Positions 15,522 through 23,700 of a stretch of 64,000 nt of DNA are shown in pieces (the first letter of the stretch is position 1; the number at the start of each line of letters is the position of its first letter). The stretch spans positions 218,336 through 282,335 of the forward strand of contig NZ_LMEV01000015.1 of the NCBI RefSeq assembly GCF_001426505.1, in the 5' to 3' direction. This stretch comes from Variovorax sp. Root473. GTDB taxonomy: Bacteria; Pseudomonadota; Gammaproteobacteria; Burkholderiales; Burkholderiaceae_C. The notes under the pieces are model-generated. The model ran no database searches and had not been told where the DNA came from. It saw only the letters and a list, made by a program, of their open reading frames with translations. A program made the translations under genes and the position numbers.

Positions 15522-15631
15522 GGGCGCCGCGTGGGTCGGTGGCAAGGGGCTTTCGCATGGCCCTCTTTCTTGCACACGGCCCTGGGATTCGCAACGCTGA
15601 AGACGGATCCGCCCCTCGCTCCCCCCACCCG

Positions 15632-16816
15632 CTACTTCTTGCAGCTGGCCGGCAGCGCGGCGTCCTTCAACCCGTCCCCCGCGCTGCAGTGCCATGCGAT
15701 GCCCGCGTCGGTCGACGACGGCTCCATGCGCAGCGTGCCCTTCGGCGTGGCCACCTCCACCACCATGCTGTCCGGGTCGAGCGTGAGCGCCGCACCATTC
15801 GGCAGGTTGCCCGGCAGGCCGACGGCGGCCAGGGTGTCGGGGATCTCTGCCTTTTCTTCGTAGTGGCGCGTGAGCGCGTCGCGCACCGGTGCGCCCTGGG
15901 TCCAGGCTTGCGCGACGGCGGCGCGGGCTTGGTACTCCTGGTAGGCAGGGATGGCTGCAGCCGCCATGACGCCGATGACCGCCACCACGATCAGCACCCC
16001 CGCCGCGCCGCCGCCGGCCCGGCCCGCGTAGGGCACGAAGAGCGCGAGCAGGTACGCCACCGGGTTGCGCTCGGGCAGCTTGGCACCCGGGTCGATGGCG
16101 CGTGCGACGCGCTTGGTGAGCCAGGGATAGCCGGCGATGAGCTCATGGAACGAACCCCAGAAGCCGCGATTGGCCACCGACTGGGCGGCGTAGCGCTGCA
16201 GGTTCACGTTGCGCCACTGCTGCGCACCGGCGGCCAGCGCCACCAGCGCGCGCGGCGCGGAGTCGACCTCGCGGCAGCAGGCGGCGCCGTGCAGGTCGCA
16301 GGTGTATTCCTTGGCGCGCGCATAGGCCGCGCCCAGGAGTGGCAGCCAGAGCACGGGCGCGCGCCAGATGTGGCCCGTGAGGTGGCCGCGGCGGATGTGG
16401 CCCAGCTCGTGGCCCATGTAGAAGTGGATGCCGTCGGGCTGCGCCTCCATGGCGTCGACCACGTCGGACAGCAGCACCACGAAATTGCGGCCGAAGAAGC
16501 GCGTGGCAAAAGCATTGAAGATGCCGTTGCCGTGCAGCAGGTAGGCCTCGGGCGGCTGTTCGATGCCCAGGCGGGTGCAGCAGTCGACAAAGCGCGCGTG
16601 CAGCTCGGGCAGTTGCTGGGGCGACAGCTTCACGCCCGTGCCCTTGATCCAGGCGATGACCGCCGATTGCGCGAACACGTAGCCGATGAAGCCCAGCAGC
16701 ACGTACAGCAGCGCGATGCCCAGCGTGCCGACGACGATCAGCGCCCAGGCCAGCAGGCCCAGCACGAGCGTGAGTTTGCCGAGCCAGCGCTCGCGCGGAT
16801 AGACCCAGGGATCCAT
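15632..16816 (-). CDS. M48-family metallopeptidase fused to a type IV pilin-like C-terminal domain
   Basis: A 394-residue protein with two parts. Residues 15-55 are hydrophobic (one or two membrane segments). A gluzincin site follows: HELGH at 136-140 and the third zinc ligand in KEYTCD (E170, D174), as in HtpX/M48 peptidases. From residue 273, LIVVAVIGVMAAAAIPAYQE reads like a type IV pilin N-terminal helix, but lacks the prepilin cleavage site; cysteines C377 and C392 match the pilin C-terminal disulfide loop. The start at 16816 follows GAGGAGAAG. It probably acts at the cytoplasmic membrane; the substrate is unknown. It is divergent from the receptor at 17021. Confidence 0.85.
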   Translation of the reverse strand: MDPWVYPRERWLGKLTLVLGLLAWALIVVGTLGIALLYVLLGFIGYVFAQSAVIAWIKGTGVKLSPQQLPELHARFVDCCTRLGIEQPPEAYLLHGNGIFNAFATRFFGRNFVVLLSDVVDAMEAQPDGIHFYMGHELGHIRRGHLTGHIWRAPVLWLPLLGAAYARAKEYTCDLHGAACCREVDSAPRALVALAAGAQQWRNVNLQRYAAQSVANRGFWGSFHELIAGYPWLTKRVARAIDPGAKLPERNPVAYLLALFVPYAGRAGGGAAGVLIVVAVIGVMAAAAIPAYQEYQARAAVAQAWTQGAPVRDALTRHYEEKAEIPDTLAAVGLPGNLPNGAALTLDPDSMVVEVATPKGTLRMEPSSTDAGIAWHCSAGDGLKDAALPASCKK

Positions 16817-17020
16817 TGATTTCTTCTCCTCGATGCCGCCCGTCGGGCTGGCCTGTTTGTGGTTGTGGTCGCCCCGGCGCAGGTGCGCGGGACGCCCGCG
16901 ATCATGCCCCAGCATGGGGCGGATTCGGTGACAGTCCTAAGGGCTATTCGGTATGGGTCAGCCCCTGGTCAGCCGATAAGATCGCGACCCTTTCCATTTA
17001 AAAACTCCGTCGGAGACATC

Positions 17021-17995
17021 ATGAAGAAACTGTTCGCCCTCGCGGCGATTGCCGCGGCCGCCGTCGGCGCACACGCCCAGGATTTCCCCGCAGGCAAGCC
17101 CGTGACGCTGGTGGTGCCCTTCTCGGCCGGCGGCCCGACCGACCGCGTGGCCCGCGACCTGGCCGAGTCGCTGCAGAAGACGCTGGGCACCACGATCATC
17201 GTGGACAACACCGCCGGCGCCGGCAGCTCGATCGGCACCGCCAAGGTGGCCCGCGCCAACCCCGACGGCTACACGCTGCTGCTGAACCACATCGGCATGT
17301 CGACGATGCCGGCGCTGTACCGCAAGCTGCCGTTCAGCGTCGAGAACGACTTCGAATACCTCGGCATGGTCAATGAAGTGCCAATGACGCTCATTGGCAA
17401 GCCCGGCCTGCCCGCCAACAACTACAAGGAACTGACGACCTGGATCGCTGCCAATAAGGGCAAGATCAACCTGGGCAACGCCGGCCTGGGCGCCGCCTCG
17501 CACCTGTGCGGCCTGCTGTTCCAGAGCGCGCTGAAGGTCGAGATGACGCCCGTGCCGTACAAGGGCACCGCGCCGGCCATCGCCGACCTGCTGGGCGGCC
17601 AGATTGACCTGCTGTGCGACCAGACCACCAACACCACGTCGCAGATCGAGGCCAAGAAGGTCAAGGCCTACGCCGTGACCACCAGCAAGCGCCTGACCAC
17701 GCCCGCGCTCAAAGACCTGCCCACGCTGGACGAGTCGGGCCTGAAGGGTTTTGAAGTGTCGATCTGGCACGGCGTGTACGCCCCCAAGGGCACGCCCGCA
17801 CCGGTGCTGAAGAAGATCAACGAAGCCATCCGCGCGGCCATGAAGGACCCGGCGTTCATCAAGCGCGAAGAAGGCCTGGGCGCCGTGATCACCACCGACA
17901 AGCGCGTCGAGCCGGCCGAGCACAAGAAGTTCGTCGCCGCCGAAATCGCCAAGTGGGGCCCGATCATCAAGGCGGCTGGCGTGTACGCCGACTGA
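17021..17995 (+). CDS. Bug-family tripartite tricarboxylate transporter substrate-binding protein
   Basis: A 324-residue periplasmic receptor. The signal peptide (MKKLFALAAIAAAAVGAHAQ) ends at about residue 20, and the family motif VTLVVPFSAGGPTDRVARDL follows, with VPYKG in the middle and a variant late motif WHGVYAPKGTP. CGGAGAC precedes the ATG. It is a second orphan Bug receptor with no TctAB genes beside it. A strong terminator follows, so it is monocistronic. The ligand, probably a carboxylate, cannot be named from sequence. Confidence 0.93.
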   Translation: MKKLFALAAIAAAAVGAHAQDFPAGKPVTLVVPFSAGGPTDRVARDLAESLQKTLGTTIIVDNTAGAGSSIGTAKVARANPDGYTLLLNHIGMSTMPALYRKLPFSVENDFEYLGMVNEVPMTLIGKPGLPANNYKELTTWIAANKGKINLGNAGLGAASHLCGLLFQSALKVEMTPVPYKGTAPAIADLLGGQIDLLCDQTTNTTSQIEAKKVKAYAVTTSKRLTTPALKDLPTLDESGLKGFEVSIWHGVYAPKGTPAPVLKKINEAIRAAMKDPAFIKREEGLGAVITTDKRVEPAEHKKFVAAEIAKWGPIIKAAGVYAD

Positions 17996-18017
17996 TCCTT
18001 TCGGTCTCCCAAGAAGA

Positions 18018-18052
18018 AAGCCGCCGGCCCTTTCGGGTCGGCGGCTTTTTTC
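18018..18052 (+). terminator. Intrinsic terminator after the Bug receptor gene
   Basis: AAGCCGCCGGCCC, loop TTTC, then GGGTCGGCGGCTT and six T. The 13-base stem has a single mismatch. It lies 22 bases after the stop codon and separates this gene from the convergent lipoprotein gene ending at 18079. Confidence 0.9.
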
Positions 18053-18078
18053 ATCCGGTGTGACAGCAGGAAAAAGAA

Positions 18079-20199
18079 TCAGGGCATCGAGACGGTCCAC
18101 ACCTCGAAGTTCTTGCGCACATCGACCTGGCGGGCGGTGCGTGCCGTGAAGATGAAGGAGCTGACCGACGAGCCCTGCGCGTACTGGTAGGCGTTGTTGC
18201 CGACGCTCGTGCAGTGGTTGTCGCTCTGCGAGTTCACGGGCTGGCAGTAGATGACGGCCTTGCGCGCCGAGGTGCGCACGGTGATCGAATCGGTGAAGCG
18301 ATTGTTGTTGGGACCGCGGCCGGCCACCAGGAAGGTGGTCGGGGCGTAGGCGCCGCTGGGCACCGACCAGCCGTCCTGGTTGCCCTCGGCGCTGAAGTCG
18401 ATGTTGTTGGCGCCGGGGTCGGACGGCACCGGCGCGCCGAACACGATGCCGCGCGGAACGCCGTCGATCTCCTGCATCAGCTCGGCGCGCAGGGCCGGCG
18501 TCATGTCCATGGTCGGCAACTGCATGGCTTCGGCGAGGGTCGGCGCGCGCGAGAAGGTGCGTGCGTACTGCACCGGGTTGGTCCCGCCGGCTGCCAGGAA
18601 GAACTCGAGCTTCCAGACTGCCTGGTCGGGAATGGCGCCCAGCTGTGCGTCGTCGAACTGCGGCGATGCGAAGAGATTGCCGGGTTCGATGCTGCTCGGA
18701 TTGCCGCCTTGCGCCGGGTCCACGTAGCGTGCGGCCATGCGCCACAGCGAGGAGTTCAGCGCGCCGTTGGGGGTGCCGTCGGTGGTGAGCACCAGGGTCG
18801 TCAGCCCGGCCCGGGGCACCAGCACCAGCTCGCGGCCGGGCAGCGCGGACGAGGTGGCCACCACCTTCGTGAAGATCGAGTCGCCGTTGCCGTCGAGCAC
18901 GTTGTCCACCGCGACGTTGTAGCCGGCGGCGTGGTACATCAGGTTCGCGTGCTTGAGGAAGTCCTTCAGCTCCTGCTGCGGACGCACGGCGGCGCGGTAG
19001 GCGTTGCTGTTGCCGGTGAGCTTGAGCGCGCCATTCACGATCTTCGCGTTGAACACGTCGTTGTCGGTGTTGCCCACGCTGTCGGTCCAGCGGTAGGTCA
19101 GCGCGATGTCGCCGCCCGGGTGGAAATATTCGAAGTTGCCGCGGTCGTGCTTCAGATTCGTGGGGCCGAAACGGAACAGGCTTTCGAAAGGCCGGCGCGG
19201 GCCGCTCGACGCACGGCCGATGTGCAGGCCGGCCGTCACGAAGCTGGCCGGGTCGTCGCCCACGAACAGCGTGCGGCACGCCGGGGCGACCACGTTGGCG
19301 GCCTCGCCGAAGGCGTTGCCGTCAGCGCCGATGGTGCTGTCCACGCGCTCGTTCAGCGGCAGCGCGTAGCAGGCGTTGAGGCGATCGAGCAGGTCTTTCA
19401 CCATCGCCGGCGTGGGCGGCGGAACGAGGGTCGCGACATTGACCGCGGGCAGCGGCGCGATGGTGCTCTCACCGGTGCGGAAGACGATCGACACCGGCGC
19501 GCTCTCCTCGCTCGCGGGCTGCGCCTTGACGGTGATTTCGACGTTGGCCGCGACGCCGTCGGGGCGCACCGAGACATTGACGGTGTCGAGCACGCGGTCC
19601 TGCCCGGTGCCGTTGGCCTGGAACTCGCCGCTCATCGGGTCAATGCTGAGGTTGAGCGCGTCCAGCAGCGGCTTGAGCGCGGCCACGAGCTGGGCGGCCT
19701 TGTCGCTGATCGCGCTGGCGGTGACGGCACCGGCGTCGGCCTGGACGGCGGCGGCCAGCTTCGAGGGGTCGCCGTTGGGCGCCAGCTGCGCCACCACGAC
19801 GGTGGTCAGCGGCGTCACGTTGGTGGTGCCGGTGGCGGCGCTGGCGGTGGTGCTGTAGAGCGTGAGGTCGTCGCGCACGGCCTGGATCACCAGCGGTGCC
19901 TTGGTGCCGGCGGGCAGCACGCAGCTGTAGCTGCCTTCGGCCGGCACGGTCACTTCGCAGACCTTGGCGCCGGTCTGGTCGAACACAGTGAGCGCGGCGC
20001 CGGCAAAGGCCGCGCCTGTGGCCACGGTGCCGCTCAACGTGCCGGGCGACTCGGCGGCGGGCGGGGTGCCGCCGTTGCCGGTGCCGACGGGGAAGGCAAA
20101 GCCTGCGCCGCCTCCGCCACCGCCGCCGCCGCAGGCGCCGAGGATCAACAGGGTGGCAAGGGACAAGGCGTGGGGGATTCTGGAGGTGGGATGAGGCAT
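18079..20199 (-). CDS. Large secreted lipoprotein of unknown function
   Basis: A 706-residue protein. The signal peptide ends in the lipobox LILGAC with the lipidated Cys at residue 23, followed by eight consecutive glycines, a flexible tether seen in many outer-membrane lipoproteins of this group. Residues 55-125 (GTLSGTVATGAAFAGAALTV, a strand-rich segment) look like a carboxypeptidase-regulatory-type beta sandwich. The remainder I do not recognise; it contains few cysteines and many Asp/Asn/Gly turns. The residue after Cys is Gly, not Asp, which favours outer-membrane sorting. It is divergent from the LuxR gene at 20381. Confidence 0.8.
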   Translation of the reverse strand: MPHPTSRIPHALSLATLLILGACGGGGGGGGAGFAFPVGTGNGGTPPAAESPGTLSGTVATGAAFAGAALTVFDQTGAKVCEVTVPAEGSYSCVLPAGTKAPLVIQAVRDDLTLYSTTASAATGTTNVTPLTTVVVAQLAPNGDPSKLAAAVQADAGAVTASAISDKAAQLVAALKPLLDALNLSIDPMSGEFQANGTGQDRVLDTVNVSVRPDGVAANVEITVKAQPASEESAPVSIVFRTGESTIAPLPAVNVATLVPPPTPAMVKDLLDRLNACYALPLNERVDSTIGADGNAFGEAANVVAPACRTLFVGDDPASFVTAGLHIGRASSGPRRPFESLFRFGPTNLKHDRGNFEYFHPGGDIALTYRWTDSVGNTDNDVFNAKIVNGALKLTGNSNAYRAAVRPQQELKDFLKHANLMYHAAGYNVAVDNVLDGNGDSIFTKVVATSSALPGRELVLVPRAGLTTLVLTTDGTPNGALNSSLWRMAARYVDPAQGGNPSSIEPGNLFASPQFDDAQLGAIPDQAVWKLEFFLAAGGTNPVQYARTFSRAPTLAEAMQLPTMDMTPALRAELMQEIDGVPRGIVFGAPVPSDPGANNIDFSAEGNQDGWSVPSGAYAPTTFLVAGRGPNNNRFTDSITVRTSARKAVIYCQPVNSQSDNHCTSVGNNAYQYAQGSSVSSFIFTARTARQVDVRKNFEVWTVSMP

Positions 20200-20380
20200 C
20201 GTGGGTCTCTCGAAAAGGGAAAGGGCCTGGGCAGCAACCGAGGGCGCTGCAAACCATAGCTTTCACCCTCAGAAATCAAATGATGCAAATGCACCATTCT
20301 TGAAACCATTCGACCAGGCTTGGCGTGCGTCCCCCGAACATGGGATGGGCAGGGCGCGCAGCGGCTGGAAGACTTCGCGC

Positions 20381-21364
20381 ATGACGTCCCCGGCCGGCGC
20401 TCCGCGCGATTTCAGCGAACTCCTGCTGCGGCTGTACCGCCTCTCGCACGAACTGCCCATCGAGGCCTTCCAGGACGCGGCACTCGACCTCGTCAAGCCC
20501 GTGCTGCCCTTCGACTCGTCGATGTGGGGCACCGCCACCCGCACCGACCGTGGCATCGACATCCACACGATCCACCTGCACAACCAGCCGCTCGAGATGG
20601 TCACGGCCTACGAGCAGGTCAAGCATATGGACACGGCCGCCGCCGAGGTGGCCAAGCAGCCGCACGCCACGCTCGCCTTCAACGCCCAGGCGTGGTTCTG
20701 CCGCGACGACCAGGCCGAACTGCGCGCCTACGGCCGTCGCTTCGAACAGGCCAACTTCTTCATCACCTCGGATTCCAACCCGCAGACGAGCTTCGTCCAC
20801 TGGCTCAGCCTGTTCCGCGCCGATCCTGACGCCTACGGCACGGAGCAGGAGCGGCAGCTGCTCGACAGCCTCGCGCCGCACGTGATGCAGGCGCTGGCGC
20901 TGAACCGCGTGATGCACCTGGACCGCCTTGAGGCGGGCAGTGCGTCGCCCGGCGGCTCGGCCATCGGCGACCTGCGCGGCGTGCTGTACCACGCCGACCG
21001 GCTGTTCGAGGCCACGCTGAAGGCCGAGTGGCCGTCGTGGCACGGCCGCGCGCTGCCCGATGCGCTGCTGCAGCACTTCTTGCAGGGCCACGCGCGCTTC
21101 AACGGGCGCGAGATCGTGGTCACGCACCGTGTCGAGCAGCACCTGCTGTTCCTCAAGTGCCGCCATCGCTGCCGCGCCGACAGCCTCACGCCGCGCGAGC
21201 ACACCATCGCCGAGCTGCTGGCGCGCGGCGACACCCACAAGGAAGTGGCCGTCATCCTGAACCGCTCGCCGGCCACGGTGCGCAACCACATCCAGTCGAT
21301 CTACGACAAGCTGCAGGTGGGCAACGTGGCGGGGCTGATCCACGAACTGCGGCTGGCGGGCTGA
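20381..21364 (+). CDS. LuxR-family transcriptional regulator
   Basis: A 327-residue regulator. The C-terminal 60 residues form a LuxR/NarL helix-turn-helix (LTPREHTIAELLARGDTHKE then ATVRNHIQSIYDKL, residues about 267-315). The first 260 residues are a single sensory region that I do not recognise; it lacks both a receiver aspartate pattern and the autoinducer-binding motifs of quorum-sensing LuxR proteins. The ATG at 20381 has GGAAG upstream; earlier in-frame starts lie in low-GC sequence. Likely targets are the divergent lipoprotein gene or the alcohol dehydrogenase, but nothing proves this. Confidence 0.85.
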   Translation: MTSPAGAPRDFSELLLRLYRLSHELPIEAFQDAALDLVKPVLPFDSSMWGTATRTDRGIDIHTIHLHNQPLEMVTAYEQVKHMDTAAAEVAKQPHATLAFNAQAWFCRDDQAELRAYGRRFEQANFFITSDSNPQTSFVHWLSLFRADPDAYGTEQERQLLDSLAPHVMQALALNRVMHLDRLEAGSASPGGSAIGDLRGVLYHADRLFEATLKAEWPSWHGRALPDALLQHFLQGHARFNGREIVVTHRVEQHLLFLKCRHRCRADSLTPREHTIAELLARGDTHKEVAVILNRSPATVRNHIQSIYDKLQVGNVAGLIHELRLAG

Positions 21365-21384
21365 CGAGCGCCCTGCCCCAAAAG

Positions 21385-21410
21385 AAAAGGCGCCGTCGGC
21401 GCCTTTTCTG
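21385..21410. terminator. Bidirectional terminator
   Basis: AAAAGGCGCC, loop GTC, GGCGCCTTTT: a perfect 10-base stem flanked by A and T runs, so it can end transcripts from both sides. It sits between the LuxR gene and the convergent alcohol dehydrogenase gene. Confidence 0.88.
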
Positions 21411-21428
21411 TTTGAGTCCGCGATACTT

Positions 21429-23558
21429 TTACTTCGGCCGGATCGCGTCCGCCGTGCCCTGGATGAAGGCCTTGATGCTCTCGATGTCGTCGCCCGAGAG
21501 CTTGCCCGTGAAGTCGGGCATGCCGCGCGACATGGCCGGGCCCTTGAGCACGAACTTGTCGAGGTTCTCGATGTAGGCGGGGTCGAGGTAGCCCAGGTTC
21601 GGGATGTTGCCGCCGCGGTCCACGCCCGGCACGCCGTGGCAGAACACGCAGTTGCTCACGTACAGCATGGTGCCGGCCTGGACCTTGGCGGGGTCGTACT
21701 TCACGCCCTGCACCAGCTTGGCCATGCGGTACTCCACGAAGTCGGGCATCTTGGCCGTGCCGCCGACCGCGAAGGTGTAGACCGTGCCCGGCCCCTGCCG
21801 CTCGGTGGCGCGCTGCGCCAGGCCGTACACGCCGCCCCAGCCCACCGCGACCGACACGTACTGCTTGCCGTCCACCATGTAGGTCGCGGGCGCCGCGACC
21901 ACGCCAGTGCCGGTGGGCGTTTCCCAGAGCTTCTCGCCGGTCTTGGCGTGGTAGGCCACGAGGCGGCCGTCGGCCGTGCCCTGGAACACGAGGTTGCCGG
22001 CGGTGGTCAGCGTGCCGCCGTTCCACGGCGAGGCGTAGTCCACGCCCCAGGCTTCCTTCTGCTTGACCGGGTCCCAGGCCACGAGACGGCCGAAGGGCTT
22101 GCTCGTGGGCGGCTCGGCGTTGGCGAATTTGCCCAGGTTCCACCCCAGCGCCGCGTGCGGGCGGCCGGGCGCGTTCTCGTCGAACTTCCAGGCCTTGTCG
22201 TCCATCAGGTTGATCGGCACGTGCTGGGCGGGCAGGTAAGCCAGGCCGGTCTGCGGGTTGTAGGACATCGGGTGCCAGTTGTGCGCGCCGAACGGGCCCG
22301 GGATGCTGTCGCCCGGCTTCTCGTTCTGCCGCGCGGCGGCGACCTCGATGGGCCGGCCGTTCTTGTCGTAGCCCGTGGCCCAGTTGACCTCGACGAAGTT
22401 CTTCGCGGAGATGAACTTGCCGTTGGTGCGGTCGATGACGAAGAAGAAGCCGTTCTTCGGCGCGTGCAGCAGCACCTTGCGTGCCTTGCCGTCGAGCTTC
22501 ACGTCGGCCAGGATCATCGACTGGGTCGAGGTGTAGTCCCAGTTGTCGCCGGGCGTCTCCTGGTAGTGCCACTTGTACTTGCCGGTGTCGGGGTCGAGCG
22601 CGACCACCGAGCCCAGGTAGAGGTTGTCGCCGCCCTTGGGGCTGCGCGCCTTGGCTGCCCAGGGCGAGCCGTTGCCGGTGCCCACGTACATCAGGTTGAG
22701 CTCGGGGTCGAAGGCGAAGCTGTCCCACGCGGTGCCGCCGCCGCCGGCTTCCCAGTACTTGCCGCTGGGGTCCCAGGTCTTGGCGGCGCGCGCCATCGAC
22801 TCGTCCTCGAAGGGCTTGCTCGGATCGCCGGGCACCACGAACCAGCGCCACTTCTGGTCGCCGGTCTTCGCATCGTAGGCGGTGACGTAGCCGCGCACGC
22901 CGTACTCGGCGCCGCCGTTGCCGATGATGACCTTGCCCTTGAACACGCGCGGCGCGCCGGTGATGGTGTAGCTGCCCTTCTGGCCGTCGATGGTGTTCTT
23001 CTCCCAGACCTTCTGGCCGGTGGCGGCGTCGAGCGCGATCAGGCGGCCGTCGTAGGCGGCCACGTAGACGCGGCCGTCGTACAGCGCCACGCCGCGGTTG
23101 ACCACGTCGCAGCAGCCCCTGAAGCCCTTGGTCCGGTCGACCTGCGGATCGAAGGTCCAGATCTTCTGGCCCGTGCGCGTGTCGATCGCATGCACGATGC
23201 TCCACGAGGCCGTGACGTACATGATGCCGTCGACCACCAGCGGCGTGGCTTCCACGCCGCGTGTCGATTCGAGGTTGTACGACCAGACCAGCCCGAGCTG
23301 CTTCACGTTGCCGGTGTTCACCTGGTCGAGCCGGCTGAAGCGCGTCTCGGCGTTGTCCAACCCGTAGCTGGGCCAGTCGGGCGTCTTCTTCGCCGCGTTG
23401 GCGCGCACGAAGTTGCTGTCGACGCGCTTGGCAGCCGCGCCGGCGCGGTCCTGTGGGGAGGCTGCCGTCTGGGCGAGCGCCGGGGCCGCAAGGCCCAGGC
23501 ACAGCAAGGCGCCCGCGAGCAGGCGCCGCCCGGAAAGAGGCTGTGTGGTCGTCTTCAT
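21429..23558 (-). CDS. PQQ-dependent quinohaemoprotein alcohol dehydrogenase
   Basis: A 709-residue periplasmic enzyme that oxidises primary alcohols with PQQ and passes electrons to its own haem c. A signal peptide of about 30 residues is followed by an eight-bladed propeller with repeated W-motifs, the vicinal disulfide pair C149-C150 (RGCCDVV) and GGGGTAWDSFAFDPELN. The C-terminal cytochrome c domain has CVFCH (C637, C640, H641) and a Met ligand in RGMPDF (M680). Length and layout match the ethanol dehydrogenase of Comamonas testosteroni. GAAGGAG precedes the ATG. No PQQ synthesis genes or separate cytochrome are nearby. It is divergent from an AcoR-like regulator. Confidence 0.93.
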   Translation of the reverse strand: MKTTTQPLSGRRLLAGALLCLGLAAPALAQTAASPQDRAGAAAKRVDSNFVRANAAKKTPDWPSYGLDNAETRFSRLDQVNTGNVKQLGLVWSYNLESTRGVEATPLVVDGIMYVTASWSIVHAIDTRTGQKIWTFDPQVDRTKGFRGCCDVVNRGVALYDGRVYVAAYDGRLIALDAATGQKVWEKNTIDGQKGSYTITGAPRVFKGKVIIGNGGAEYGVRGYVTAYDAKTGDQKWRWFVVPGDPSKPFEDESMARAAKTWDPSGKYWEAGGGGTAWDSFAFDPELNLMYVGTGNGSPWAAKARSPKGGDNLYLGSVVALDPDTGKYKWHYQETPGDNWDYTSTQSMILADVKLDGKARKVLLHAPKNGFFFVIDRTNGKFISAKNFVEVNWATGYDKNGRPIEVAAARQNEKPGDSIPGPFGAHNWHPMSYNPQTGLAYLPAQHVPINLMDDKAWKFDENAPGRPHAALGWNLGKFANAEPPTSKPFGRLVAWDPVKQKEAWGVDYASPWNGGTLTTAGNLVFQGTADGRLVAYHAKTGEKLWETPTGTGVVAAPATYMVDGKQYVSVAVGWGGVYGLAQRATERQGPGTVYTFAVGGTAKMPDFVEYRMAKLVQGVKYDPAKVQAGTMLYVSNCVFCHGVPGVDRGGNIPNLGYLDPAYIENLDKFVLKGPAMSRGMPDFTGKLSGDDIESIKAFIQGTADAIRPK

Positions 23559-23643
23559 CGTGGTCTGTCTCCTTCGTCGTTCTGCCCCAAGGATCGTTCG
23601 CGCGGCCCCGGCCTTCACCCCCGGGATTTCCCCAATCAAGCCT

Positions 23644-23660
23644 TGTTCCATTGCGGAACA
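23644..23660. promoter_or_regulatory. Inverted repeat between alcohol dehydrogenase and its likely regulator
   Basis: TGTTCCATTGCGGAACA: perfect 6-base arms around ATTGC. It lies in the 142-base divergent spacer, 41 bases before the regulator ATG and 86 bases before the dehydrogenase ATG. It is a reasonable binding site for the Fis-type HTH of the adjacent protein. I found no clear sigma-54 -24/-12 promoter in the spacer. Confidence 0.5.
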
Positions 23661-23700
23661 CATTCGAGACAGTCTTGATTCCAGAAGAGGTGGCGAACCC

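Noticed and set aside
16906..16920. GCCCC-N5-GGGGC inverted repeat before the Bug receptor gene
   Set aside because: Arms of only five G/C bases are expected by chance in DNA this rich in GC, and there is no nearby regulator to assign.
23559..23700. Sigma-54 promoter before the alcohol dehydrogenase gene
   Set aside because: No GG-N10-GC pair with consensus flanks was found on either strand.
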